This document shows positions 27,734 to 37,150 of a stretch of DNA of 64,000 bases, in pieces. The stretch lies in contig NZ_JAAUWW010000018.1 of assembly GCF_014694375.1 (NCBI RefSeq), forward strand, positions 1 to 64,000. The letters run 5' to 3'. Within the stretch, counting starts at the first letter, position 1, and the number at the start of each line of letters is the position of its first letter. Made by a program: the position numbers and the translations under genes. The notes below the pieces were generated by a model. It did not search any database. It was not told the DNA's origin and worked only from the letters and a program-made list of their open reading frames with translations. The stretch comes from Vibrio sp. S17_S38. GTDB taxonomy: Bacteria; Pseudomonadota; Gammaproteobacteria; Enterobacterales; Vibrionaceae.

Positions 27734-28509
27734 TAATTCACCTCACGTTTTGTCGACGTCGATTGAGTTGGAAAGCGTGCATGAACTAACGCAATCACCC
27801 AAGGTCGGTTGCTTTCAGATCTTAATATTTCAGTACGAAAACGCACTAAAGCTAATGCAACAGAGAAACAAGCAAAGCCAGCAATACTAAACAATAATGG
27901 CCATAACATATCAGCTGCCATAGCAGGTTTACCTATCTTGCTAATAGTGGCTCCTTGATGAAGCGTATTCCACCACTCTACCGAATAATGGATAATAGGG
28001 ATATTGATCACACCTACAATCGCTAAAATACCGGCAGCTTTCGCGGCTGTTTTTTGATCATCAAAAGCATGATAAAGCGCAATCACGCCAAGGTATAAAA
28101 ATAATAGGATTAACTCAGAAGTTAAGCGTGCATCCCACACCCACCACGCACCCCACATTGGCTTACCCCAAACGGAGCCTGTAACAAGCGCAATAAAGGT
28201 AAAAACAGCACCAATGGGAGCCATCGCGGCTACAGCCATATTCGACAATTTCAGTTGCCACACCAAGCCAACAAAAGCGGCGATTGCCATGGATACGTAA
28301 ATTCCCATCGACCACATCGCAGCAGGTACATGGATATAAATAATTCGGAAACTGTCTCCTTGTTGGTAATCGGCAGGAGCAAAAGCCAATCCCCAGATCA
28401 TCCCTATAACCAGAAAAATCGTGGCAAAAATAGAAAACCAAGGCAGTAATGAACCACAAAGCTGATAGGTTCTTTCAGGCTTCGCATAAGGATGTAGCCA
28501 TTTCCACAT
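27733..28509 (-). CDS. ccmC: Heme exporter protein CcmC
   Basis: CcmC loads heme onto CcmE. It has six membrane helices and the WWD signature PMWGAWWVWDARLTSE, flanked by the heme-ligand His residues in IIYIHVPAAMWSM and IHYSVEWWNTLHQG. The open frame extends to a GTG at 28521. The ATG at 28509 has GAGAAG upstream and gives the usual MWKWLHPYA start, so I choose it (258 residues). A 117-bp gap separates it from ccmB, larger than elsewhere in the operon. Confidence 0.95.
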   Translation of the reverse strand: MWKWLHPYAKPERTYQLCGSLLPWFSIFATIFLVIGMIWGLAFAPADYQQGDSFRIIYIHVPAAMWSMGIYVSMAIAAFVGLVWQLKLSNMAVAAMAPIGAVFTFIALVTGSVWGKPMWGAWWVWDARLTSELILLFLYLGVIALYHAFDDQKTAAKAAGILAIVGVINIPIIHYSVEWWNTLHQGATISKIGKPAMAADMLWPLLFSIAGFACFSVALALVRFRTEILRSESNRPWVIALVHARFPTQSTSTKREVN

Positions 28510-28638
28510 GTTGCTTCTCACTGTATAAAGTTAGTTTTGAACGTGCTATCCAAACTAATCATGCTAATTTAAATTTTTTATGCCCGTCTACTTAATGTTG
28601 TGACTTTGGGCATTGATCTTATATTTGATTCTATATTT

Positions 28639-29307
28639 CTAATTCACACTTATCCGTAAAGAAGCACTAATCGCAAACGGTGTTAACGTCATAGAGCCCA
28701 ATAGCATCGCACCTAAAATGGCTAACTGCCCAGAATACGGAAAACCACCACTAGCAGCATCAATTGCAGAAGTCGCAAAAATCAAAATAGGAATATACAG
28801 AGGTAAAACTAATAAACTGAGTAATACCCCGCCTTTTTGTAACCCTACGGTAAGCCCTACGCCAATCGCTCCGATAAAACTTAATGTTGGTGTACCAATC
28901 AATAAAGTAATGACAACCGCCAACCAAGTGTTGAAATCAAGGGACAACAATACGGCAAGCAATGGGCTAATTAAAATAAGTGGCAATCCAGTTAGCAGCC
29001 AATGAGAAAGCACTTTTGCCATCACGACCAAAGGAAGTGGAATAGGTAAAAGCATCATCTGCTCTAACGCACCATCGTGAAAATCGTCTCGAAATAAGCG
29101 CTCTAACGATAACAGAGCTGAAAGCAATGCCGCTACCCAAACAATACCTGCAGCAATACGTGCTAACAAATTAGGTTCAGAACCAACGCTTAATGGAAAA
29201 AGAGTAACAACAATAATGAAAAACCATAATGGATTAAATACATCGGCTTGACGACGATAAGCAATCAATAACTCACGACGAATGATATGCCCCATATTCG
29301 CTATCAT
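28639..29307 (-). CDS. ccmB: Heme exporter protein CcmB
   Basis: CcmB is the permease subunit of the CcmAB ABC complex that drives release of holo-CcmE. The 222-residue protein has six predicted helices and the family segments LLSLERLFRDDFHDGALEQMMLLPIPL and GGVLLSLLVLPLYIPILIF. It shares one base with ccmA, consistent with coupled translation. Confidence 0.95.
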   Translation of the reverse strand: MIANMGHIIRRELLIAYRRQADVFNPLWFFIIVVTLFPLSVGSEPNLLARIAAGIVWVAALLSALLSLERLFRDDFHDGALEQMMLLPIPLPLVVMAKVLSHWLLTGLPLILISPLLAVLLSLDFNTWLAVVITLLIGTPTLSFIGAIGVGLTVGLQKGGVLLSLLVLPLYIPILIFATSAIDAASGGFPYSGQLAILGAMLLGSMTLTPFAISASLRISVN

Positions 29308-29927
29308 TACGAACCTAACTTTATTTTTTTAAGCGAATGTAGATCCGTAAACATGTCTTGGTGAGTCGTAAACAAAATCATTCCACCTTGCTTTGTATGC
29401 TCCAAAAATAATTCTTCAATTACTTTGATGCCTTGTTTATCAATTGCCGTTAATGGCTCATCTAAAATCCATAAAGGATGCTTACTTAACCAGAGCCTAG
29501 CCAAAGCAACACGGCGTTGCTGACCAGCTGAAAGCTTAACTGAAGGAATATCTTCTTTACCTGCCAAGCCTACTTTTGCTAATGCTAGCCAAATATCTTG
29601 TTCAGTCACGCCTTTAGAACCATTTACTTGTTGATAGAAAGATAAATTTTCAAACGCAGTCAGTTCTTTTTTTACACCCGTTTGATGCCCTAAGAACAAT
29701 AAATCTTGATGAAAGGCATCCCGATCTTTTTGAGTGTTTGTTTGTTTCCATAAAATATGTCCGTCATCACAGTCAGCAAGCCCCGTCACTATACGCAATA
29801 AGGTGGTTTTACCTGAACCATTTCGACCTTCTATTTGTACCAAATCATTTGGTTTTACAGAAAACGAGATATCACGAAACAGTTCTTTATCATCACGAAT
29901 GGCAGTTAAACCACTAACTTCTAGCAT
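29307..29927 (-). CDS. ccmA: Heme exporter ATPase CcmA
   Basis: CcmA is the ATP-binding subunit of the CcmAB complex. The 206-residue protein has Walker A GRNGSGKTTLLRI (about 34-46), the signature-like LSAGQQRRVALARLWL, Walker B LWILDEPLTAID and a switch His in FTTHQD. It is the first gene of the nine-gene ccm operon, with the promoter in the region to its right (29928-30060). Confidence 0.95.
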   Translation of the reverse strand: MLEVSGLTAIRDDKELFRDISFSVKPNDLVQIEGRNGSGKTTLLRIVTGLADCDDGHILWKQTNTQKDRDAFHQDLLFLGHQTGVKKELTAFENLSFYQQVNGSKGVTEQDIWLALAKVGLAGKEDIPSVKLSAGQQRRVALARLWLSKHPLWILDEPLTAIDKQGIKVIEELFLEHTKQGGMILFTTHQDMFTDLHSLKKIKLGS

Positions 29928-30067
29928 TTGACATCATCTATCGTTAAGGAAAGGACATATATTACCACAGGACCTCTGAGTCGGAAGCCTCACAATACAA
30001 ACCTTCTGGGTAATGTTTGAATTGTCACAAAAATACAATTTAAACATCGACATTTAAGCCCAACAGC

Positions 30068-30102
30068 ATAAAAGGGCTAAGTAATATCGAAAGAAGCCCT
30101 CA
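30068..30102 (-). terminator. Probable terminator of the DUF2254 gene
   Basis: A 6-bp stem (AGGGCT at 30073-30078, AGCCCT at 30095-30100) is followed by TTTT on the minus strand, about 110 bp past the DUF2254 stop. The stem is short. Confidence 0.5.
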
Positions 30103-30208
30103 CCTCTAGCTATCATTCGGCAAATAAAAAGAAATGAATATAATCATAAATAGGTATAGTTTTGATTATTTGAAACTTTATTGTTTTTAGTCAAAATAGC
30201 GAGTGATA

Positions 30209-31513
30209 TTACTCTGGTTTTGGTTTTGGTTTCGCTTGCACCTTAAACATACTGATATTGCGAACAACCTGTAAATCCTCAGGAAGAGTTAAAGCACTTT
30301 CGCTACGTTTTAACGACATTTCCGCATGATGTTTCGCCGCTGTTTTCATCGGTTCATCACCCAATAAATGCAATGCAGAAAACGCTTTTTGTAAATGCGT
30401 TACAACCTCTAAACAACCCGCACCATCACGAGCAATGGGCGTAAAAGCATCATCAAACATATCAGAAATTTTCACCTCAGGGACTTGCACGCGATCATAA
30501 CAAGATTCTTGCGCATCTTTTTCTTGTACAGGCTCTGCCCATGTCGCCAGCAATCTCACTAAGCTGCCAATAACTTTAATCGCCGATCCCGGATCATTCA
30601 CCGCAGGAGATAAGGCTTTACTGGCAATTTCAGATAATACAATTAAGCCAAATCGTGGGTCATCATCAAAAATTCGATCTACCCCAATTTGGAATGCCGC
30701 AATAATATCTTTGTAATCAAAATCTTCTTCTTTTTCATCATAAAGCACTTTTGCCAGAACCGTTCCAGGTGCAACAAAATCCCCCGGAAGTACATCCAGT
30801 ACAATATGCATATCCCTCTTTTCTGCCCAATTATGCAAACGGCTGATATCAATATGCTGCACATAACCAACCTGAGTGGCGACCACCGTTTCTCCTTCAT
30901 CAGTATCAACACAAGGCGCTCCAGACAAATTAGGTGCATTTCTCTGACGTATTAGGGCGCCCATCACTACATTCTCGACTCTATCCACCGTATTACCGAC
31001 TCGCCCAAGCCTGGCTAAGCGGTCGACCCAACGAATAAACGTCAATACAACTAAAGCAAACACCAATACAGTTAACACAAATAAAACTAATAAACCTGGC
31101 GATTCGAAGAAATCATTCTTTACCGCAGTCAACGCTACAATGCTAAAAATAAATGAACCTATAAAACGAGACAGTGCATTTTTAGAAACATCATCAGCAA
31201 CCACTAAAGTAAACGCCCTAGGAGTAGCAGAGTTACTGGCAGAGGAATAAGCTGCTAGCATCGAACCAACAGAAAAAGTCGCGATCACTAACATGCTCGA
31301 TGACATGATCTCTAATAAAGCGACTAATGAATCAAGACTGAGTGGTAAAACGAAAAAACCGATATCCATGTGATCGGCAAATTTTGCGACAAACACCGCC
31401 AAAATAGAACAAACACACATCCATAATGGCTTAACCCAAAGCTTTTCTTTGAGGCGGTTCACCATAAAACGAATATGGTCATGAGAAAAACTAGCTGCCA
31501 TAAATTTTTCCAA
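30209..31513 (-). CDS. DUF2254 family membrane protein
   Basis: The 434-residue protein has four membrane helices in the first 170 residues (about 31-50, 62-85, 122-140, 148-165) and a large soluble C-terminal part. The segments SVGSMLAAYSSASNSATPRAF, TQVGYVQHIDI and LIVLSEIASKALSPAVNDPGSA are those of the DUF2254 family. The function is unknown; the last segment recurs across members and may line a conserved site. A Pro-Lys repeat (PKPKPE) closes the C-terminus. It is a single-gene unit between the ccm operon and tRNA-Arg. Confidence 0.85.
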   Translation of the reverse strand: MEKFMAASFSHDHIRFMVNRLKEKLWVKPLWMCVCSILAVFVAKFADHMDIGFFVLPLSLDSLVALLEIMSSSMLVIATFSVGSMLAAYSSASNSATPRAFTLVVADDVSKNALSRFIGSFIFSIVALTAVKNDFFESPGLLVLFVLTVLVFALVVLTFIRWVDRLARLGRVGNTVDRVENVVMGALIRQRNAPNLSGAPCVDTDEGETVVATQVGYVQHIDISRLHNWAEKRDMHIVLDVLPGDFVAPGTVLAKVLYDEKEEDFDYKDIIAAFQIGVDRIFDDDPRFGLIVLSEIASKALSPAVNDPGSAIKVIGSLVRLLATWAEPVQEKDAQESCYDRVQVPEVKISDMFDDAFTPIARDGAGCLEVVTHLQKAFSALHLLGDEPMKTAAKHHAEMSLKRSESALTLPEDLQVVRNISMFKVQAKPKPKPE

Positions 31514-31627
31514 CTTAAATAGATAATTTCTGAGAAGAGGAGGTAATCAATAAACTGTTTTATTTATTAAAAGGTTAAATCGGGAATTACGCAATACATG
31601 AACATCAAAACTACGACCTTGATAGTC

Positions 31628-31648
31628 ACCCTTTTTACTTGAAGCTAG
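31628..31648. repeat. Dispersed intergenic repeat, copy 1
   Basis: The 21-mer here (ACCC, T, then TTTTACTTGAAGCTAG) matches 43412-43432 at 20 of 21 positions. It lies between the DUF2254 gene and tRNA-Arg. Confidence 0.6.
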
Positions 31649-31786
31649 CAGTAAAAATCCGTATTATCCTCGGCCATAGAATGTTAGTGGCATAGAATCG
31701 TTGGTTGGTATAAAAAGTTAATTAGCACAAAAACTTAACCTACATAAAAATATTCTCTGCAAAACGTTTGACCATAGATGAAAAAA

Positions 31787-31862
31787 GTCCCCTTAGTTCA
31801 GCTGGATAGAACAAGGACCTCCTAAGTCTTAGACGTGAGTTCGAATCTCGCAGGGGACACCA
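31787..31862 (+). tRNA. tRNA-Arg (anticodon CCU)
   Basis: The 76-nt cloverleaf has acceptor stem GTCCCCT/AGGGGAC, D-arm GTTCAGCTGGATAGAAC and a 5-bp anticodon stem around the loop CTCCTAA (anticodon CCT, reading AGG). It ends with T-arm GTTCGAATC, discriminator A and an encoded CCA at 31860-31862. It matches the general form of gammaproteobacterial tRNA-Arg(CCU). A bidirectional terminator follows at once. Confidence 0.95.
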
Positions 31863-31887
31863 CCGTATTCCATTTAGCTAGAATAAA

Positions 31888-31917
31888 AAAGGCCAAGTGA
31901 TCGCTCACTTGGCCTTT
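31888..31917. terminator. Bidirectional terminator between tRNA-Arg and the ABC exporter
   Basis: A 13-bp perfect stem (31888-31900 with 31905-31917; core GGCCAAGTGA) has a 4-nt loop and A/T runs on both sides. It can end the tRNA transcript on plus and the exporter gene on minus. Confidence 0.9.
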
Positions 31918-31954
31918 ACGATATTTAAAACACTAACCGTTCAGAAATCATACG

Positions 31955-33805
31955 TTATGCTTCAATAACATCATCTTCCATACCGATGAAACCGCCAGTT
32001 TGGTGAGCCCAAAGTTGTGCATAAACGCCACCTTGTGCAATCAATTCTTGATGAGAGCCTTGCTCTAAGATTTGTCCTTTATCTAATACGATAAGTCGAT
32101 CCATCGCAGCAATAGTGGATAAACGGTGCGCAATAGCAATAACCGTTTTCCCTTCCATCAATTCATATAAGCTTTCTTGAATCGCGGCTTCCACTTCAGA
32201 ATCTAACGCTGAAGTTGCTTCATCCATAATTAAGATTGGAGCATCTTTTAACAATACTCGAGAAATCGCGATACGCTGACGTTGACCACCAGACAGTTTC
32301 ACACCACGCTCACCCACTTGAGCATCGTAACCAACATTACCGAAAGTATCTGTTAAGGTTTCGATGAATTCATGTGCATGTGCTTGCGCCGTTGCAGCTA
32401 ACAAATCAGCTTCGGTTCCTTCTGGGCGACCATACATAATATTTTCACGAATACTGCGGTGCAGCAGTGAGGTATCTTGCGTGATCATGCCAATATTACT
32501 TCGCAACGAATCTTGTTTCACCTTGGAGATATCTTGTCCGTCGATGCGAATCGTGCCACTTTCTAAATCGTAAAAGCGTAATAGCAAGTTCACTAACGTC
32601 GATTTACCTGCACCTGAACGCCCTACCAAGCCGACTTTTTCACCCGGCTTAATATTGAAATGCAAGTCATTGATAATCGCTTTATCTTTTTCACCGTAGT
32701 GGAAGTTCACATGGTCGAATTCAATACCGCCTTTTTCAACGCTTAATTCAGGTGCTTGAGCCACATCTTGTGTGCTAACAGGTTTCGACAGCGTATTCAT
32801 ACCATCAACTACAGTACCAATATTTTCGAAAATGGCGCTGATTTCCCACATAATCCACTTAGACATGCCTTGAATACGCAGTGCAAGGCTGATCGCAATC
32901 GCAATCGCTCCGACCGTGATCATGCTGTTCATCCATAATCCAATCGATAATGCTGCCACAGAGAATAAGAGTAAGTAGTTGAGCATATCAATACTGAATA
33001 AAAATACGGTCGCTAAACGCATTTGAGCGTACACCGTTTGCAAGAAAGACCGCATGCCCTTCTCTGCGTATTCAGTTTCACGGTTGGTATGTGAAAACAA
33101 CTTCACAGTGGCGATATTGGTGTAACTATCCACAATTCGCCCCGTCATTGTAGAACGAGCATCGGCTTGAGCGGTAGCAATACGCTTCATTTTAGGGACA
33201 AAGTAAACTTGAGTCAGAACATAAGCAGCTAACCAGATAAATACCGGGATCATTAGCCACAAATCCGCTTGACCCATTAAGACAATCATCGACACAAAAT
33301 AGACCGACACGTACACCAACATATCGGCAAATTTCATCACTGTTTCACGCACAGCCAATGAGGTTTGCATGACTTTAGTAGCGATACGTCCTGCAAAATC
33401 ATCTTGATAGAAAGTGACACTTTGATTCAATAAGTAGCGGTGCGCTAGCCAACGAACCGACATTGGAAAATTACCTAATAAGGTTTGGTGCATGATCATG
33501 GAGTGGAAGAAGCCAATCACAGGAATGACCACAATAATAACCAGTCCCATCCCCATGATTTTGGTGCCTTCCGCTGCCCACAAAGTTTCCGGAGTATGCT
33601 TTGAAAGCATATCAACAATCGAGCCCATAAATCCCATTAAAGCCACTTCAATAATGGCAATACATGCGCTCAAAAGTGACATCAAAATGATTGGACCGAG
33701 AAAATCACGACTGTAATGCATACAAAAAGCAAACAAAGTATTTGGCGGTGTTTCTACTTTATCTTTGGGAAAGGCTGAGGTCAGTCCTTCAAAAAACTTG
33801 AACAT
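31955..33805 (-). CDS. ABC exporter half-transporter (subfamily B, MsbA/multidrug type)
   Basis: The 616-residue protein is a fused membrane and ATPase half-transporter, expected to act as a dimer. Its N-terminal membrane domain (about 30-330) has six helices. The nucleotide-binding domain (about 365-600) has Walker A GLVGRSGAGKSTL, signature LSGGQRQRIAI, Walker B ILIMDEATSALD and the switch His in AIAHRLST. The substrate is not evident. A long TM2-TM3 loop with SVRWLAHRYLLNQSVTFYQ is typical of the type IV exporter fold. It is divergent from the TonB receptor gene with a 254-bp gap. Confidence 0.9.
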   Translation of the reverse strand: MFKFFEGLTSAFPKDKVETPPNTLFAFCMHYSRDFLGPIILMSLLSACIAIIEVALMGFMGSIVDMLSKHTPETLWAAEGTKIMGMGLVIIVVIPVIGFFHSMIMHQTLLGNFPMSVRWLAHRYLLNQSVTFYQDDFAGRIATKVMQTSLAVRETVMKFADMLVYVSVYFVSMIVLMGQADLWLMIPVFIWLAAYVLTQVYFVPKMKRIATAQADARSTMTGRIVDSYTNIATVKLFSHTNRETEYAEKGMRSFLQTVYAQMRLATVFLFSIDMLNYLLLFSVAALSIGLWMNSMITVGAIAIAISLALRIQGMSKWIMWEISAIFENIGTVVDGMNTLSKPVSTQDVAQAPELSVEKGGIEFDHVNFHYGEKDKAIINDLHFNIKPGEKVGLVGRSGAGKSTLVNLLLRFYDLESGTIRIDGQDISKVKQDSLRSNIGMITQDTSLLHRSIRENIMYGRPEGTEADLLAATAQAHAHEFIETLTDTFGNVGYDAQVGERGVKLSGGQRQRIAISRVLLKDAPILIMDEATSALDSEVEAAIQESLYELMEGKTVIAIAHRLSTIAAMDRLIVLDKGQILEQGSHQELIAQGGVYAQLWAHQTGGFIGMEDDVIEA

Positions 33806-34000
33806 AAAGTGGTTTCCATTAACAAAAGAGGTGTTTAGATAGGAAAAAGAAACGACTGTTGCCTCTTCTTTTTGATGGCTCTTATGATAATCATAAACAC
33901 ATCACATTCCTACCTTTGATTTTGATCATTGTATTTTCATTTTTATTGATATTTTTCTAATTAACACTGTTAATTATCCGAATAAAGAAATAAAATAACA

Positions 34001-34026
34001 AATGCTAACGATTCTCAATTAGAATC
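34001..34026. promoter_or_regulatory. Probable Fur box upstream of the first siderophore receptor
   Basis: AATGCTAACGATTCTCAAT (34001-34019) fits the alternating NAT/ATN pattern of Fur sites. The overlapping palindrome GATTCT-CAATT-AGAATC spans 34010-34026. It lies 35-60 bp upstream of the receptor start, over the expected promoter. Confidence 0.6.
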
Positions 34027-34059
34027 GCACTTGTATTTGAATAATGGACTCTAAACACA

Positions 34060-36174
34060 ATGCATACTAAATCGCACCCCTTATCAAAAGCCATCGCAGC
34101 TAGTTTTTCGCCTGCTATTGGTTTAACTTTGGCTCTTTTCGCTTTACCCACTCTAGCCGAAGATGCAACAACCGATTCTATCGATACCATTACCGTTTCA
34201 GCTTCTGCGCTTAAAATGGAAACACCTGATAGCCAGACCCCTAAATCGGTCACTGTTATCCAGCAAGAAGATTTAAAAATACACGATGTCAATAAACTCG
34301 ATGAAGCCTTTCGATATAGCCCAGGTGTAGTATCGCCATATGGTTCTGATGTAGATACAGATTGGTTATTAGTCCGAGGATTTGAACCAAGTGTTTATCT
34401 AGATGGAAACCGTTTATATAAAGAAGGTTTTTTTGGATGGTCAACTGAAACTTATGGGCTAGAAAGTGTTGAATTATTAAAAGGCCCAAGCGCTATTTTC
34501 TATGGTGACTCACAGCCAGGCGGTGTATTGAACTTAGTTCAAAAGAAACCTACCGATGTCCCACAAGGAAATATTAATATTTCCGGTGGCAGTAAAGACT
34601 ATATGCAGCTTGGTGTCGATGTGTCTGGTTGGGCTAGTGATGATGGAAGTCAACGCTATCGTCTAGTTGCAATGGTTAATCATAAAGACGGTGCATTAGA
34701 TGGTACGAAAAACGAACGATTTTATATCGCACCCAGCTATACAATTGATTTCAATGAGTCAGCAAGTCTTACTTTATTAACTAGTTTCACTAAAGATACA
34801 GGGGTTCCTCAAAATGGATTTTTCCCTGTTGACGGTACTTATTCAGCATTACCTGATGGCGGTCGTATTGATCCAAGTACCAATTATGGAGAACCAGACA
34901 CGGATCGTTTAGACCAAACTCAAGTTTCAGCAGGTTATTTATTCAAATACGATATCGATGACGTATGGACTTATAAGCAAAACTTTAACTTTGCTTATAA
35001 AGAACTGTATTTACGTAGTACATCTGCATATCAAAATAATTATGACCCTGCATTTGGCGGCGACTCAGATCCAAATACATTATTACGCTCAACATTAATC
35101 AATGATGGCAATTCTCATAGTTATACTTTTGATAATAATGTCACCGCAGATTTCTCAACAAAATTAACAGATAACAAATTCATGGTGGGTATCGATTATC
35201 AACACCATAATAATGATTGGATGGGAAATGGTTTAGGTGTAACTGTCGGTACTCCTATCGATAGCCGTCATCCAACATATGACAACGGTGTTCCTGCCGA
35301 CCTTTCTGCTTCAATGTATCAAAATGATATAACGAAGGAACAAATTGGCACTTACGCACAATTTCAAACCATTTTAGCCCAGCGCTGGGTTGCTAACCTT
35401 GGTGCTCGTTACGATTGGCTCAAAGTAGAAAATACAGGTCAATACGAAGATAAAATTGATGATGGCCAATTCTCATTCAATACAGGTTTAATGTATTTAG
35501 CAGATAATGGTTTATCACCTTATGTCAGCTATTCTAGCTCTTACTATGCTTCCGCTAGCCTGGACTTTACAACCAACAAACTTTACCTACCAATTGAAAG
35601 TAAACAAACGGAAGTAGGTTTAAAATACGCACCTATATGGTTAGACGGCTATTTCAATATAGCTTGGTTTGATATTAAACAAGATAATGCAACCACCTCC
35701 GTTACCGATGCGAATGGTGTGCTAGGGACAAGCCAAACAGACCAAAAAAGCCAAGGAATTGAGCTTGAAGGATCTGTTTATGCTACAGAGAACTTAAAAT
35801 TAACCGCAAGTTATACCTATACAAACTTAGAAGAAAGGGATCCGAATGGCGGATACCGTCAAGCTTCATTAGTCCCAGAGAATTTAGCAACTGGTTGGGT
35901 TCAATATGATTTTACCTCAATCGGGTTACCTGATTTGAGAATGGGAACAGGCGTTCGTTACCTTGGTTCAAGTGTGAATTCAACTACAGGTGATAAAGTA
36001 TCTGACACCACCTTATGGGATGCGATGGCGAGCTATCAATTTACTAAACAAGTTCAACTTCAAGTGAATGCGAACAATCTATTAGATAAAGAATATGTAG
36101 CAAGTTGTTCGAGTACTGTATGTTACTACGGTGAAGATCGCCGTATTACGGCTAACCTAAATTACAGTTGGTGA
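34060..36174 (+). CDS. TonB-dependent siderophore receptor (hydroxamate type, FhuA-like position)
   Basis: The 704-residue outer membrane receptor has a signal peptide (cleavage near TLA-EDA) and a plug domain (about 45-180) with VTVIQQEDLKIHDV, the LLVRGFEP segment and ESVELLKGPSAIFYGDSQPGGVLNLVQKKP. A 22-strand barrel ends in a C-terminal aromatic residue (NLNYSW). A TonB box is likely in DTITVSAS (about 44-51). fhuCDB follow on the same strand, so a hydroxamate siderophore such as ferrichrome is the likely ligand. The signal peptide starts with an unusually long polar stretch. The substrate is inferred from context alone. Confidence 0.9.
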   Translation: MHTKSHPLSKAIAASFSPAIGLTLALFALPTLAEDATTDSIDTITVSASALKMETPDSQTPKSVTVIQQEDLKIHDVNKLDEAFRYSPGVVSPYGSDVDTDWLLVRGFEPSVYLDGNRLYKEGFFGWSTETYGLESVELLKGPSAIFYGDSQPGGVLNLVQKKPTDVPQGNINISGGSKDYMQLGVDVSGWASDDGSQRYRLVAMVNHKDGALDGTKNERFYIAPSYTIDFNESASLTLLTSFTKDTGVPQNGFFPVDGTYSALPDGGRIDPSTNYGEPDTDRLDQTQVSAGYLFKYDIDDVWTYKQNFNFAYKELYLRSTSAYQNNYDPAFGGDSDPNTLLRSTLINDGNSHSYTFDNNVTADFSTKLTDNKFMVGIDYQHHNNDWMGNGLGVTVGTPIDSRHPTYDNGVPADLSASMYQNDITKEQIGTYAQFQTILAQRWVANLGARYDWLKVENTGQYEDKIDDGQFSFNTGLMYLADNGLSPYVSYSSSYYASASLDFTTNKLYLPIESKQTEVGLKYAPIWLDGYFNIAWFDIKQDNATTSVTDANGVLGTSQTDQKSQGIELEGSVYATENLKLTASYTYTNLEERDPNGGYRQASLVPENLATGWVQYDFTSIGLPDLRMGTGVRYLGSSVNSTTGDKVSDTTLWDAMASYQFTKQVQLQVNANNLLDKEYVASCSSTVCYYGEDRRITANLNYSW

Positions 36175-36187
36175 TCCAATAAGAGAT

Positions 36188-36227
36188 AAACACTAGGTGA
36201 GTTTACCTTCACTTAGTGTTTTCTTTT
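36188..36227 (+). terminator. Terminator or attenuator after the receptor gene
   Basis: A 12-13-bp stem (36188-36200 with 36210-36221, one G-T pair) is followed by a T-rich tract in the 108-bp gap before fhuC. It probably lets the abundant receptor transcript end before the ABC genes. Confidence 0.7.
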
Positions 36228-36282
36228 GTGTTCATACCTAAACGAATTATAATTACACCTTTAATTTATATGGATTTACCAC

Positions 36283-37053
36283 ATGTTCAAACTAAACCAA
36301 GTCCGTATTCATCGAGACAATCGTGATATTTTATCGATTGATGATCTCGCCATCCCGACAGATGGATTTACGGTAGTGCTTGGTCATAATGGCAGTGGTA
36401 AATCGACACTGGTCAACTTACTTTCAGGGCAAACTCAACCAGACTCTGGCAGTGTCTATCTTAATCAGACCGAAATCTCTCAACTATCTCAAAAACAACT
36501 CGCGCGTGAAATTGCTTTTCTACCACAAAAACTGCCCGATGTTGCCGGTTTAACCGTACAAGAGTTAGTTAAACTAGGTCGTTTCCCTTGGCGTGGTGTG
36601 TTTGGCCGCTGGCAAGACAATGACAAGCAAATAATCCAACAAGCAATGGAAAAAACCGGCGTTGAACAATATGCTGATAACCTTGCCGATAAACTTTCTG
36701 GCGGTGAACGTCAACGTGCTTGGGTTGCCATGTTACTGGCTCAGCAATCTCCTGTGCTGATTCTCGATGAACCGACCTCAGCCCTCGATATCCATCATCA
36801 ATACCATTTAATGGATTTGCTGCAAGAGCTGAATCAGCAAACTGGCTGTGGCATTTTAGTTATCTTGCACGATCTGAATTTGGCGCTCCGTTATGCCACT
36901 CATATCGTGGCGCTAAAGCAAGGCAAAATAGCTTTTAGCGGCGCAAAAGAATTACTACTCGATGATCAACGATTAACGGATTTATACGAAACCGATATCC
37001 AACTTTTAGATCACCCACAGCAAGGTGATCAAAAAATAGCCGTCGTGATTTGA
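36283..37053 (+). CDS. fhuC: Iron-hydroxamate ABC transporter ATPase FhuC
   Basis: FhuC powers FhuB for uptake of ferric hydroxamates. The 256-residue protein has Walker A GHNGSGKSTLVNLL (about 35-48), Q-loop FLPQKLP, signature LSGGERQRAWVAM, Walker B VLILDEPTSALDIHHQ and switch His LHDLNLA. This set is characteristic of the iron-siderophore FecE/FhuC branch. It is followed by fhuD after 97 bp that contain a CTAG heptad array. Confidence 0.93.
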   Translation: MFKLNQVRIHRDNRDILSIDDLAIPTDGFTVVLGHNGSGKSTLVNLLSGQTQPDSGSVYLNQTEISQLSQKQLAREIAFLPQKLPDVAGLTVQELVKLGRFPWRGVFGRWQDNDKQIIQQAMEKTGVEQYADNLADKLSGGERQRAWVAMLLAQQSPVLILDEPTSALDIHHQYHLMDLLQELNQQTGCGILVILHDLNLALRYATHIVALKQGKIAFSGAKELLLDDQRLTDLYETDIQLLDHPQQGDQKIAVVI

Positions 37054-37068
37054 ATCGGAAGCAAGTTC

Positions 37069-37140
37069 CTAGTTGCTAGTCACTAGGAAAAGATATTCAG
37101 CAACCGCTCTTCCTAGAAACTAGGGACTAGGGCCCAGGAA
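37069..37140. repeat. CTAG heptad array between fhuC and fhuD
   Basis: CTAG occurs at 37069, 37076 and 37083, then at 37113, 37120 and 37127, each set spaced exactly 7 bp. A degenerate CCAG follows at 37134. The array ends in CCCAGGAAC (37133-37141), whose AGGA is the only Shine-Dalgarno-like sequence upstream of fhuD. CTAG is normally rare in enterobacterial-type genomes. Confidence 0.85.
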
Positions 37141-37150
37141 CGTATTTAAT

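Noticed and set aside
31787..31862. tRNA-Arg as an attachment site for an integrated element
   Set aside because: No integrase and no second copy of the tRNA 3' end are visible on either side.
34005..34292. 95-residue minus-strand ORF over the start of the siderophore receptor
   Set aside because: It is antisense to the receptor signal peptide and plug and overlaps its Fur-like box, with no recognisable domain; it is a shadow frame.
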